NCBI GenBank assembly: GCA_023823795.1
Contig: CP085710.1
Coordinates: forward strand, 584,001 to 648,000
Length of the DNA stretch: 64,000 nucleotides
DNA from: Bacillus sp. F19
Lineage (GTDB): Bacteria; Bacillota; Bacilli; Bacillales; Bacillaceae
Reading direction: 5' to 3'
In this document: positions 34,638-43,923 of the stretch, piece after piece
How the letters are laid out: every line of letters begins with the position of its first letter
How positions within the stretch are numbered: position 1 is the first letter of the stretch
Translations under genes and position numbers: made by a program
The notes under the pieces: model-generated
Databases searched by the model: none
Seen by the model: only the letters and a program-made list of their open reading frames with translations
Told to the model about the DNA's origin: nothing

Positions 34638-35207
34638 ATGAAGAAAAAGAAACTGACTATCTTTTTATCGCTGATCATGGCCGTTTCATTGTCACTTGGT
34701 GCTTGCGGGAACAGTGCAGGGGATCAAGGAGAAAAAAAGGAAGTTTCGGAACATATGGATCATGGCAGTATGAACCACTCAAGCTCTGGAGAAGTGCCTG
34801 AAGGGTTAAAAGAGGCGGAAAGTCCATCTTATGAAGTAGGAAGTAAAGCCATTATCAAAACCGATCATATGGAAGGTATGAATGGTGCCGAAGCTGTGAT
34901 TTCGGGTGCATTTGATACAACTGTTTATGCCATCTCCTATACTCCTGAAGGCGGCGGAGATCCTGTTGTGAATCATAAATGGATTATTCATGAAGAAATC
35001 AAGAATGCTCCTGAACAACCGTTAAAAGCAGGAGATGAAGTAACTGTCGAGGCGAGCCATATGGAAGGCATGGAGGGCGCGGAGTCTGTCATTGATTCTG
35101 CTGAAAAAACAACGGTATATATGGTCGATTACACCCCTGAAGGCGGCGGTGAAGAAGTAAAAAATCACAAATGGGTGACAGAAAGTGAGTTAGCCAAAGC
35201 TGAATAA
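34638..35207 (+). CDS. YdhK-like lipoprotein with two DUF1541 repeats
   Basis: 189-residue lipoprotein (lipobox LGAC, Cys near 23). A His/Met-rich linker EHMDHGSMNHSSS follows, then two DUF1541 repeats, each with DHMEGMNGAEAVI or SHMEGMEGAESVI and YTPEGGG(D/E)...VNHKW. The repeated HMEGM and HKW residues suggest copper or other metal binding (inference). Known YdhK homologues are often next to copper or membrane-stress genes; here it stands alone. ATG 34638 follows GGGAGG. Confidence 0.83.
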   Translation: MKKKKLTIFLSLIMAVSLSLGACGNSAGDQGEKKEVSEHMDHGSMNHSSSGEVPEGLKEAESPSYEVGSKAIIKTDHMEGMNGAEAVISGAFDTTVYAISYTPEGGGDPVVNHKWIIHEEIKNAPEQPLKAGDEVTVEASHMEGMEGAESVIDSAEKTTVYMVDYTPEGGGEEVKNHKWVTESELAKAE

Positions 35208-35249
35208 TAAAAAAGACTGTGTTCGCATTGATTGTTGCTATTCGTAAGG

Positions 35250-35267
35250 TTATTGCACCTGCAATAA
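35250..35267. other. Perfect palindrome between ydhK-like gene and array B
   Basis: TTATTGCACCTGCAATAA is an 8-bp inverted repeat with a CC centre. It has no T-run, so it may be an operator or remnant rather than a terminator. Confidence 0.35.
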
Positions 35268-35299
35268 GGTAACAGCCGTGCTCTTTTCAAATTTAAGCA

Positions 35300-35535
35300 G
35301 GGATTGGAGCAGAAAAATCGCTTCCCCCCTGAAAAAAGTGCGTCAAAGCGGGAAATGGAGCAGAAAAATCGTCCCTCGCTCTTAAAAAAGTGCGTCAAAG
35401 CGGGGAATGGAGCAGGAAAATCGTCTCTCCCCTGAAAAAAGTGCGTCAAAGCTGGGAATTGAGCAGAAAAATTGTCTCACCTCTGAAAAAAGTGCGCCAA
35501 AGAGGGGAATTGAGCAGAAAAATCAACTCCACCGT
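35300..35535. repeat. Tandem array B: five copies of a ~51-bp unit
   Basis: The unit begins at the GAGCAGAAAAATCG landmark (preceding base at 35306, 35357, 35409, 35460, 35511; steps 51, 52, 51, 51) and continues with CTGAAAAAAGTGCGTCAAAGCGGGAAATG, here described in parts. Period equals that of arrays A and C, and AAAGCGGGAAATGGAGCAG resembles their core. Copies differ at several positions, so the array is older or less homogenised than array A. No gene inside. Confidence 0.85.
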
Positions 35536-35601
35536 GAAAAATTAGTTTAGACGATGTACTTATATTGAAAAATCTAAAAACCCAAAGAAAGTTCCTAAAA
35601 A

Positions 35602-35640
35602 AGAGGACTAACCATTATCGGTTAGTCCTCTCTTATTTTT
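35602..35640. terminator. Terminator of ygaE (minus strand), possibly bidirectional
   Basis: AGAGGACTAACC and GGTTAGTCCTCT form a 12-bp perfect stem with a 6-nt loop, A-rich on the left and T-rich on the right. Confidence 0.85.
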
Positions 35641-35650
35641 GGAATGAAAA

Positions 35651-36733
35651 TCAGCTGTTTTCTTCGATTTCATTAATTTGAAGCTCATTTTCATCTTTAT
35701 GATAATTATGGAAGCTGTTTATTAGAGTATCCAAATGTTCCAGCTGCTCGCTATAGTCAATGATGATAGCGATAAGAGGGAGCAGGTGATAGAAGCATTC
35801 CTGATCAATGCAGTTTCCTTTAAATTTCATAAAAGTATCGACGAGCTCCTGCTTGTTAAACTGGCCTTCCTTAATGAGGTCATTTGTGGACTGCGGTTTA
35901 ATTTTGCCTATAAATTTCAGGAGGCTTCTTTCATGAAAATCGATCAAATAGTCCAGCTCATTGACAAGAATCTCTTTAAAATCCTCTGGAAGGTGATGCA
36001 ATTCATTTTCCAGCCTGTGGAGCTTTTTCAGGGTATCCAGGGAACGATTCGATGTAACAAGCATTTGCCTGAACAGGACGAGCTTGCGCGATTTTGCATA
36101 GATATTTCTTTTGAAATAAGCCCGTTCTTCCTTATACAGCAGATAAAGCTGATCAAGCTTAATCATTTTATCTTTTATTTTCTCAATGTCTGTTTTCAGT
36201 TCGCTGTAATCGGAAACCTCCCTCATGTTAATGCGGATCCATTTGATTATTTCCTCCGTATTGTCCACAATCCTGTAATATAGCTTTGTTTCGTATTTAG
36301 GCGGGATAAAGATTAAGTTGACTATGAAGGCCGATAAAACTCCGAGCAGGACCGTTCCAAAACGGATGAGAGAAAATTCAATGAAATCTTCCCCAGGACT
36401 TTCTAAGATCGCAATAACTGTAACGATGGATACAGGAATCGTATTTTCAATTTTTATTTTTAAATTAATCGCTATGACAATAATCACAGTTAAACCTATA
36501 ACAAACGGGTGGGGACCAAAGATCAGCCCGAACAATATGGCAAAGGCTGCTCCGATGATATTTGCCTGAACTTGCTCAATGACAGTTAGATAAGAGCGAT
36601 ATATGGTTGGCTGGATCGCAAAAATGGCTGCGATACCTGCAAACGCGGGAGACGGTATTTTTAATAACGTGGCTAAGTATAGAGCCAGCGTAATGGCAAT
36701 CCCCGTTTTTATAATGCGGGCACCAAGTTTCAT
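35651..36733 (-). CDS. ygaE: UPF0421/DUF939 membrane protein YgaE (aromatic-acid exporter family)
   Basis: 360-residue protein: six hydrophobic segments in the first ~150 residues (KLGARIIKTGIAITLALYLA, ...), then a ~210-residue helical cytoplasmic domain rich in charged residues. This is the FUSC/ArAE architecture; the exporter role is from the family, unproven here. The frame opens at a TTG (36793), but family members begin near MKLGARIIKTG, so ATG 36733 is used; neither has a good ribosome binding site, and the start is uncertain. Syntenic with B. subtilis ygaE before gsaB. Confidence 0.75.
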   Translation of the reverse strand: MKLGARIIKTGIAITLALYLATLLKIPSPAFAGIAAIFAIQPTIYRSYLTVIEQVQANIIGAAFAILFGLIFGPHPFVIGLTVIIVIAINLKIKIENTIPVSIVTVIAILESPGEDFIEFSLIRFGTVLLGVLSAFIVNLIFIPPKYETKLYYRIVDNTEEIIKWIRINMREVSDYSELKTDIEKIKDKMIKLDQLYLLYKEERAYFKRNIYAKSRKLVLFRQMLVTSNRSLDTLKKLHRLENELHHLPEDFKEILVNELDYLIDFHERSLLKFIGKIKPQSTNDLIKEGQFNKQELVDTFMKFKGNCIDQECFYHLLPLIAIIIDYSEQLEHLDTLINSFHNYHKDENELQINEIEENS

Positions 36734-36879
36734 GAGGTGTGTATGGACATTCCCTTCTTTTGTTGGCTGTTTCGCACAAATGAAAAAGAACAATGTTTGC
36801 AGAAAAGCCTTCTTGTTAAATAATTAATGACTATACAACGTTTAAACAAATTATTCAAGTTACATTTTCCCGTTTTGGT

Positions 36880-36912
36880 AAAAAAAAATAACACCTGACA
36901 GGCAGGTGTTAT
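36880..36912 (-). terminator. Terminator of the glutamate synthase gene
   Basis: On the complement ATAACACCTG and CAGGTGTTAT pair around a 5-nt loop and are followed by TTTTTTTT. Confidence 0.9.
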
Positions 36913-36924
36913 TTGGAAGAAGTT

Positions 36925-39900
36925 TTATTCAGTTGATACAGATGGATCTGCCTGCTCTTTAACAGGCACCAGCTGAATAAAGTTATTTTTTAAATCCTGT
37001 AAAAGTGGTTTTAGTTCTTCAGCTTCATCATTTTGACCATGACGCTTTAGAGCCTCGATGTATGTTGTAAGCAATTCTGATACATCACTCAGGCCTTTTG
37101 AATTTAGAGGTGAAATATCAATTTTAGCGCCTTTTGCAATTCGGCGTTCTATGGCCTGCTTTGTTAATCCAAGCTCAGGCTGATGTCTGACATACACAAC
37201 CCCGCCAGTCATCCCTGCACAAATCCATGGGCCTGGATCTCCCATGACAAGTCCTCTGCCGTTTGTCATGTATTCAAACGCAAATCCTTTAATATTGGCG
37301 TTTACTCCAATATTACCCTTCTCATTTGCAGGAATTGGCTTATCAATCTTACCGCCAATAATCATGTCTGCTCCTGAGAGGCGAATTCCAGCGCGTGCAT
37401 CCGCATTGCCTTGTACAAGCAGCAGGCCGCTTTGCGCGCCATAGCCAAATCCTTTACCGACTGAACCGTTGTAGTACTTTCCGTCAGTTCCTTTAGATTT
37501 GAATACTTGGATACTGCCTCCAAATGACGTTTTGCCTGTGCCATCCTGCGCTCCGCCTTCAACACGGATATTAATGCCGCTTGAATTATAGGCGCCAAGA
37601 CCGTTTCCTGGAATAGAGCCTTCTTTATAATAAAGCTCAACGTCATCCAGTTTTTTGTAAGAGCCATCGAGACGGCCGCGCACTCTGTGACAGGAAACCC
37701 GGCTGCCGAGGATGCGCTGTTCAGATGTAACGCTCGAGAATTCTCTTGAATCATGAAGTTCATTGTCATCGTAATCTAAATACTCAGCTCCGGCTGCAAC
37801 AGCGAGACGTTTGCTTTCTAAGCTTGCTGCAACTTCTTTATGAGAAAGATTTTGAATATCCAATGTTTCAAGCAAGAGTGAAAGATCCATTTCTTCTTTG
37901 CCGCGCGTTTGCTCAAGCAAGTCAGATCTTCCGACAAGTTCCTGAAGATTTGTAAATCCAAGTGATGCTGTCAGTGCCTGAAGCTCTGAACCGAATGCGC
38001 TGAACATATTAACAAGGCCCTGTACAGCAGGATCGTATTTTCTTGGAACAAAGCGTCTTAAGCCATGCTCTTTTGCCTGTGCTTCTGATTCAATTTGAGT
38101 GGCAATCCCCACGTGGCATGTATCTAAATGACAGCCGCGGCATGTTGTACAGCCGATTGCAATCATCGATAATGTTCCAAAACCGACGCGGTTCGCTCCA
38201 AGCAGAACGACTTTCATAACGTCGAGTGCACTTTTAATTCCGCCGTCTGCCCAAAGCTCTACTTTTTCACGCAATCCAGCTTCGAGTAATGCGTTATGTG
38301 CTGCTTTAACACCGATTTCAACAGGCAGCCCAACATGCTGAAGTGCATGGATGCGGGCTGCACCAGTACCGCCGTCAAATCCGCTCAGCGTGATGATGTC
38401 AGCTCCGGCTTTTGCAATTCCTACTGCTATCGTTCCGATGTTAGGAACAACAGGAACTTTAACGGAAACCTTTGCCTGATCATTAGCTGTTTTCAGTTCA
38501 GAAATCATTTGCGCCAAATCCTCAATCGAGTAGATATCGTGGTTATTTGACGGCGAGATGAGATCTGATCCGATCGTGGCATTCCTGGATTCTGCAATTT
38601 TCGCAGTTACTTTTGAACCCGGCAAGTGACCGCCTTCACCAGGCTTCGCTCCCTGGCCGATTTTAATTTCCAGGAGGTTGGAAGAGTTCAGAAGCTCTGC
38701 ATTTACGCCAAATCTTCCTGATGCGATTTGCTGTCCGCGTGTGCGCGGATATTTACCGAGCATATCTTTAATTTCTCCGCCTTCACCGTTTAGACTTACC
38801 ATATTTAATTGTTCAGCGGCTTCTGCATAAGCACGGAATGCTGTTTCATTTTGTGAACCGAAGGACATGGAGGCGATCACGAATGGAAGACTGTGCTCTC
38901 CGACTCCGATATTTACTTTTTCTTTTGGCACGGCAGTTTTAGCTGTTTTTAAGTCAGTTAAATGACGAATGGTAATCGGATTGCTTTCTTCCTGCTCTGT
39001 CAGTTTTTCGCGATAACCGTCATAACTGCCCGTTTTTGCAACATCGCCAATCGCTTTCCAGATTCTCGGGAAAATGTGGAACGTCTTGCTCGGACGGGCT
39101 TTTTCATTTTCAAAGTCCTGGCTTCGTTCAAGTGCATCCGCTTTGAGGCTTTCAAAATTGTATTTAAGAGAACGAGAGCCTAAGAAGTTTACAATGTTAA
39201 GCTCTTTTTCGATTTCCTCATTCAATCCGATAGCCGAGAAGAGTCGTCCATATCCTCTTAGCTCATGAATGCCGATTGTAGAAATGACCTTCTCAAGTCC
39301 TTTGTTCAATGATTCATACAAGTTAACAGCAGGTTTTGCTGATTCTTCCTCAACAACAGTAGCAAAAAGGATATATGGACTGATTAAATTTGCTCCAAGA
39401 CCGTATGCAATCATAATGTCATGCAGGGATCTGATGGCTCCTGTGCGAAGAACGATCGAGCAGTTTCTTCGCAGGCTTGCTTTAACCAATGCCTGATCAA
39501 TAACGGAAGTAATCAAGTGAGGATCAATCCACAGCTTTCCGTTTTGATGGGCTTCCTGATCGTCAAGCACAAGTAATACAGCGCCTTCGTTTACAGCTTG
39601 AATAGCTTCAAGCTTCAGACGGTCAAGAGCGTCTTTCAGGCTCTCACTTTCAGAGTACACAGCAGATAGGACATACAGCTGTTTTTCCTTAGAGAATGTC
39701 TCGATAACTTCTTCATATGGAAGCTGTTCAATATGCTCAGATGCCATTATTCCAAGCTTGCCTTCAAGCAATAATGGTGAAGGAAGCTCAATCATAGCTG
39801 TTTTTTCCTGCTGCTCAGTCAGTGAAGGGCGTTTCCCGATTACAGAGCGGATGGAGAAATGCTCTGACTCGCGATCACGGTCAATCGCCGGATTGGTAAC

Positions 39901-41397
39901 AACAGCAACACTTTCTTTAATAAAGTCAGCAATGTTTTTCCGGTCTGGATGAATTGCTGCAAGTGGGCCATCATGGCCGAGTGAGCGAATCGGCTCTGCT
40001 CCTTTTTCAGCCATTTGCTCAAGCAGCTGAATGTGCTCGCGATCCCAGCCGAATGCAGCGTAATGTCCATTGTGAACCTTGAAAATAGGAGACGCTGAAC
40101 ATTTGCCTTTGCTGACTGGATGCGCCAATCTTCTGCGGTACCCGTCAATATCTGTTCTGCCTGAAAATCTTTTATAGACTTCCTCCTGAAGAGAAGGATA
40201 CTCAAACAGTTCGATAACATCCTTGTTCCATTTAAGGCCAAGCTTCTCGCCAGGTCCAAGCGGTTTAGGCTCGCCTGCATAAAGAGAAGCCGGAATGATT
40301 CCCGGTTCAGATGCAAATATATAGGAAGATTTTGATTCTACCTTCCATAATGGTCTGAGTCCCAAAGCATCTACGCTGAATACTGCTTCATCTGCGAATC
40401 TCGAGATAATGCCTGCAGGACCTTGTGCGAAATGGCCCCAAGCTTCACGAATATACGTGTATAAGTCCTGAAGGTGGTCTGGATATGCTTTAATTTCATT
40501 AATAATGGGAGGAAAAAGAACGTCCAGTGCTTCAAACAGGCTATAGCCGTCTCTTGCCACCAATGTTTCAATCGTTCTGTTCAAGTCTTGAGAATCACTT
40601 CCGCCGTCTGTAAGCGGAACATTCATCATTCTTGCTTCGTCACGAAGCTTTGCAATTGTATTGATTTCACCGTTATGACCTAACAGGCTAAATGGCTGCA
40701 CACGAAAAAAAGTAGATAATGTATTAGTAGAATACCTGTTATGGCCAAGAGTCATCGTTGATGCTGCAAGCGGATTTGCAAGATCATGATAAAACTTCGG
40801 AAGGACATCTCCCGCACCCATAACCTTATAAACAGCAGCATGCTGACTGAGTGATGCGACATGTACATTGAGGTTTTTCTCAATCTGAATCGTCAGCTCA
40901 AAAAGATCCTTATTAAGAGAATCATGCTTGCCGGCTGGAATCATGGCAAATTGCCAAAAGAGAGGTTCTTCTTGCAGGGCGATGGGTCCTAATGCAGATG
41001 ATGTTGTGACTTTATCTGTTTCGAAAACAAGTTCGAAATTCTTTTCGGATAGAAGGTTTTTAATTTCTTTTTTCAATTTATCAGGGCTTTCGTTTTTAGA
41101 CAAAAAGAGGTGTCCGACGATAAAATCGCCACGCTCGGCTAGTTGCTGATCAAGATTTGCGTCTGCAAGCTTCTGCTTCCACAGGGCTCTAGGAATATCA
41201 ATATGAATGCCGACACCGTCTCCTTCGCCGTTTATAAACCCGGCGCGGTGATTCATCGTAATCAATGCATCTATACATAAATCAATGTTTTCTTTAGTCG
41301 GCACGTTCCGTTTTTCGATGACTGATACAATGCCGCAAGCGTCATGCTCTGCGTTGTAATATTCCTTAAACTTACTTGGGCTCCAATTTTCTTTCAT
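36925..41397 (-). CDS. Glutamate synthase large subunit (GOGAT, alpha-type)
   Basis: About 1490 residues. The N-terminal class II amidotransferase domain is preceded by a short propeptide cleaved before Cys in HDACGIVS (Cys 21 from this ATG). Then come a central domain, an FMN-binding synthase domain with GEGGHLPGSKV and DIITLSGFDGGTGAARI, the cluster Cys set CTTCRGCHLDTCHVG, and a C-terminal beta-helix domain (SVGKGFGYGAQSGLLLVQGNAD). It makes glutamate from glutamine and 2-oxoglutarate. It differs clearly from typical GltA, so no symbol is given; the small subunit is not adjacent. The ATG at 41397 has no good ribosome binding site; see the ATA finding. Confidence 0.88.
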   Translation of the reverse strand: MKENWSPSKFKEYYNAEHDACGIVSVIEKRNVPTKENIDLCIDALITMNHRAGFINGEGDGVGIHIDIPRALWKQKLADANLDQQLAERGDFIVGHLFLSKNESPDKLKKEIKNLLSEKNFELVFETDKVTTSSALGPIALQEEPLFWQFAMIPAGKHDSLNKDLFELTIQIEKNLNVHVASLSQHAAVYKVMGAGDVLPKFYHDLANPLAASTMTLGHNRYSTNTLSTFFRVQPFSLLGHNGEINTIAKLRDEARMMNVPLTDGGSDSQDLNRTIETLVARDGYSLFEALDVLFPPIINEIKAYPDHLQDLYTYIREAWGHFAQGPAGIISRFADEAVFSVDALGLRPLWKVESKSSYIFASEPGIIPASLYAGEPKPLGPGEKLGLKWNKDVIELFEYPSLQEEVYKRFSGRTDIDGYRRRLAHPVSKGKCSASPIFKVHNGHYAAFGWDREHIQLLEQMAEKGAEPIRSLGHDGPLAAIHPDRKNIADFIKESVAVVTNPAIDRDRESEHFSIRSVIGKRPSLTEQQEKTAMIELPSPLLLEGKLGIMASEHIEQLPYEEVIETFSKEKQLYVLSAVYSESESLKDALDRLKLEAIQAVNEGAVLLVLDDQEAHQNGKLWIDPHLITSVIDQALVKASLRRNCSIVLRTGAIRSLHDIMIAYGLGANLISPYILFATVVEEESAKPAVNLYESLNKGLEKVISTIGIHELRGYGRLFSAIGLNEEIEKELNIVNFLGSRSLKYNFESLKADALERSQDFENEKARPSKTFHIFPRIWKAIGDVAKTGSYDGYREKLTEQEESNPITIRHLTDLKTAKTAVPKEKVNIGVGEHSLPFVIASMSFGSQNETAFRAYAEAAEQLNMVSLNGEGGEIKDMLGKYPRTRGQQIASGRFGVNAELLNSSNLLEIKIGQGAKPGEGGHLPGSKVTAKIAESRNATIGSDLISPSNNHDIYSIEDLAQMISELKTANDQAKVSVKVPVVPNIGTIAVGIAKAGADIITLSGFDGGTGAARIHALQHVGLPVEIGVKAAHNALLEAGLREKVELWADGGIKSALDVMKVVLLGANRVGFGTLSMIAIGCTTCRGCHLDTCHVGIATQIESEAQAKEHGLRRFVPRKYDPAVQGLVNMFSAFGSELQALTASLGFTNLQELVGRSDLLEQTRGKEEMDLSLLLETLDIQNLSHKEVAASLESKRLAVAAGAEYLDYDDNELHDSREFSSVTSEQRILGSRVSCHRVRGRLDGSYKKLDDVELYYKEGSIPGNGLGAYNSSGINIRVEGGAQDGTGKTSFGGSIQVFKSKGTDGKYYNGSVGKGFGYGAQSGLLLVQGNADARAGIRLSGADMIIGGKIDKPIPANEKGNIGVNANIKGFAFEYMTNGRGLVMGDPGPWICAGMTGGVVYVRHQPELGLTKQAIERRIAKGAKIDISPLNSKGLSDVSELLTTYIEALKRHGQNDEAEELKPLLQDLKNNFIQLVPVKEQADPSVSTE

Positions 41398-41487
41398 AAA
41401 AGCGGCTTGAAAGGGGAATGTGTTCCCTCTTATAGCCTTCACCTCCCGATAAAATATGAATCTATCATTTAAAACTATAGATTTCTT

Positions 41488-41504
41488 TGTAAGATTTAAT
41501 AACC
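41488..41504 (+). promoter_or_regulatory. GlnR/TnrA-like box upstream of glutamate synthase
   Basis: TGTAAGATTTAATAACC matches TGTNANAWWWTMTNACA with two mismatches. It lies 55-90 nt upstream of the coding start. TnrA represses gltAB in B. subtilis, so such a site is plausible. Confidence 0.4.
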
Positions 41505-41634
41505 AAATTTTCAGAAATGTAATACTTATCATATCATTTAGATTAAAAAAATTCAATTATTTATGCATGTTTTTGGGGTGCATATACAAGATTGAAAAGT
41601 TTAAATATTTATAAAAAACGTACAGGTGCTTATT

Positions 41635-41648
41635 TGTAAACGTTTTCA
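41635..41648 (+). promoter_or_regulatory. Catabolite-responsive element (cre), perfect consensus
   Basis: TGTAAACGTTTTCA matches TGWAANCGNTNWCA at every specified position. It is about 200 nt upstream of the glutamate synthase gene and near the gsaB terminator. CcpA control of glutamate synthesis is known in B. subtilis; the direct site here is inferred. Confidence 0.65.
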
Positions 41649-41663
41649 ATAATAATTAAATAA

Positions 41664-41693
41664 ATAAAAAAACAGGGACTAAAATCCCTGTTT
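41664..41693 (-). terminator. Terminator of gsaB
   Basis: On the complement AACAGGGA and TCCCTGTT pair around a 6-nt loop, followed by TTTTTTATTT. Confidence 0.85.
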
Positions 41694-41708
41694 GAATAAA
41701 TTGTATAT

Positions 41709-43004
41709 TTATACATTTCGCAACTGCTTGAACGAGCGCTCGACTGCAAGCAATGTATCCTTGATATCTTCTTCTGTATGAGCTGTTGTAAGGAACCATG
41801 CCTCGTACTTAGAAGGAGCAAGATTAACCCCTTCATGAAGCATCAGTTTAAAGAACTTGGCGAACATTTCGCCATCCGTTCTTTCCGCCTGTTCATAATT
41901 GACAACCTTCTCTGTCGTAAAGTAGATGGTCAAAGCACCTTTCAATCGGTTCATCGTAATTGGAATTTGATAGGTTTCTGCATGTTTTTGAATGCCTTCT
42001 TCAAGTATTTGTCCAAGTTTATCAAGGTTTTCATATACACCTTTTTCCTGAAGCACTTCAAGACAGGCGATGCCTGATAAGATAGAAGCGGGGTTGCCGG
42101 CCATTGTCCCGGCTTGATAGGCAGGACCAAGAGGTGCAACTTGTTCCATGATCTCTTTTTTCCCGCCGTATGCACCAATTGGCAGACCGCCGCCAATGAT
42201 TTTCCCGAGGGCAGTCAAGTCAGGTGTGACACCAAGCATATCCTGTGCTCCTCCGTACATAAAGCGGAATGCTGTGATGACTTCATCATAGATGACAAGA
42301 GCTCCGGCATCATGAGCAAGCTCGTTAATTGCTTCTAAAAAACCTGGATAAGGTTCAACAATCCCGAAGTTTCCTACGATTGGTTCAACTAGAACAGCTG
42401 CAACCTCGTCTCCCCATTTCTCAAGTGCTTCTTTAAAAGGTTCAATATCATTAAAAGGAACCGTGATCACTTCATTTGCAATGCTTTTTGGAACTCCAGC
42501 AGAATCGGGTGTGCCGAGAGTCGAAGGTCCGGAGCCCGCCGCAACAAGCACAAGATCTGAGTGACCGTGGTAGCATCCTGCAAATTTAATGATTTTATCC
42601 CGGCCAGTATACGCCCTTGCAACACGGATCGTTGTCATAACGGCCTCTGTTCCGGAGTTGACAAAACGTACCTTGTCCATTGCCGGCATTGCCTCTTTCA
42701 GCATTTTAGCGAACTTCACCTCATGGGGAGTCGGAGTTCCGTAAAGTACGCCATCTTCTGCTGCTTTTTGAATGGCCTTTGTAATGTGCGGGTGAGCATG
42801 TCCGGTAATGATTGGCCCGTATGCTGCGAGGTAATCAATGTATTTATTGCCGTCAACATCCCAGAAATAAGCTCCTTTTGCTCTTTCCATCACGACTGGA
42901 GATCCGCCGCCGACCGCTTTATAAGAACGGGAAGGACTATTAACCCCGCCTACAATATGCTGCAACGCTTCTTCTTGAAGCTCTTCAGATTTAGTGAATT
43001 TCAT
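41709..43004 (-). CDS. gsaB: Glutamate-1-semialdehyde 2,1-aminomutase (GsaB)
   Basis: 431-residue PLP enzyme converting glutamate-1-semialdehyde to 5-aminolevulinate for haem. Motifs: [21 protein letters not shown] near 115 (in part), [11 protein letters not shown] near 145, LIYDEV-type [12 protein letters not shown] near 238 and the PLP lysine in [18 protein letters not shown] near 265. B. subtilis has hemL and a second copy gsaB; the position next to ygaE and bcp fits gsaB. ATG 43004 follows AGGAGG. Confidence 0.92.
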   Translation of the reverse strand: MKFTKSEELQEEALQHIVGGVNSPSRSYKAVGGGSPVVMERAKGAYFWDVDGNKYIDYLAAYGPIITGHAHPHITKAIQKAAEDGVLYGTPTPHEVKFAKMLKEAMPAMDKVRFVNSGTEAVMTTIRVARAYTGRDKIIKFAGCYHGHSDLVLVAAGSGPSTLGTPDSAGVPKSIANEVITVPFNDIEPFKEALEKWGDEVAAVLVEPIVGNFGIVEPYPGFLEAINELAHDAGALVIYDEVITAFRFMYGGAQDMLGVTPDLTALGKIIGGGLPIGAYGGKKEIMEQVAPLGPAYQAGTMAGNPASILSGIACLEVLQEKGVYENLDKLGQILEEGIQKHAETYQIPITMNRLKGALTIYFTTEKVVNYEQAERTDGEMFAKFFKLMLHEGVNLAPSKYEAWFLTTAHTEEDIKDTLLAVERSFKQLRNV

Positions 43005-43134
43005 GTCTTCCTCCTGAAAAAAATTTCTAAAGTCTATTCTAGCATGTTTAAAAAGGATGAAAAACTTTTGCGCATTTTTTTAGTATAATAGAAAGAAATA
43101 GATGATTCAGTAAGTAAAGGGTGGACGCTGACAA

Positions 43135-43923
43135 GTGCTGAAAAAATACCTGGCTTTTCTTATTAGTATAGTTTTCTTAACATCATGCGCATCACAGCAG
43201 AGCGGTCCTGAAAAGAAAACCGTTTTGGTCGTTTCGGCTGCAGTAAGTTTAAAAGATTCATTGAATGAGATAAAAAAACAATTTGAGGAAGAGAATCCTT
43301 CTATTGAAGTTCGTTATAATTTCAGTTCGACCGGCGCTCTAAAGCGTCAAATAGAACAAGGGGCTCCAGTAGATGTCTTTTTTTCTGCTTCAAAAGATCT
43401 TTTTGAACAGCTGGATAAAAAAGGTTTACTAAACGAATCTCTTCAAATGGATTATTTGGGAAACAGTTTAGTGCTTATTACAAATAAAGAGAATGAAGCA
43501 TTAAAAATGCAGGACCTCGCTTTAGGTGATTTTGGCAAGTTAGCAATAGGCACACCGGAAACAGTTCCTGCCGGCAAGTATGCTAAAGAAGCTCTTATGC
43601 ATGATGATTTGTGGGAAAGAAACAAAGACCGAATTGTATATGCCAAAGATGTGCGGCAGGTCCTGTCCTATGTTGAAACAGGCAATGTTCAGGCGGGAAT
43701 TGTTTACAAGACAGATGCCGAGACTTCAGAAAAAGTGAATCAGACCCCAATAGAACCGGCTTCATATGAGAGCATTATCTATCCAGCGGGTGTGCTGAAT
43801 GAAATTGAACACGAAAAAGAAGCCGAAGCTTTTTTTCACTTTCTGCAGAAAGAACAATCGATAAACGTATTTGAGCAGCAGGGGTTTAAGGTGCTTCATA
43901 AAGGTGATCGAGATGTGGAGTGA
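43135..43923 (+). CDS. modA: Molybdate ABC transporter binding lipoprotein ModA
   Basis: 262-residue lipoprotein. Signal peptide with LTSC lipobox (Cys 18), then VLVVSAAVSLKDSLNEIKKQ, FSSTGALKRQIEQGAPVDVF (near 65) and IGTPETVPAGKYAKEAL (near 138), the ModA oxyanion-binding signatures with the Ser/Thr residues. GTG 43135 follows AAGGGTGG with a 10-nt gap. Overlaps modB, so the two are coupled. Confidence 0.9.
   Translation: MLKKYLAFLISIVFLTSCASQQSGPEKKTVLVVSAAVSLKDSLNEIKKQFEEENPSIEVRYNFSSTGALKRQIEQGAPVDVFFSASKDLFEQLDKKGLLNESLQMDYLGNSLVLITNKENEALKMQDLALGDFGKLAIGTPETVPAGKYAKEALMHDDLWERNKDRIVYAKDVRQVLSYVETGNVQAGIVYKTDAETSEKVNQTPIEPASYESIIYPAGVLNEIEHEKEAEAFFHFLQKEQSINVFEQQGFKVLHKGDRDVE

Noticed and set aside
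36925-41397. Many plus-strand frames inside the glutamate synthase region
   Set aside because: They are antisense shadows of a clearly coding minus-strand gene.
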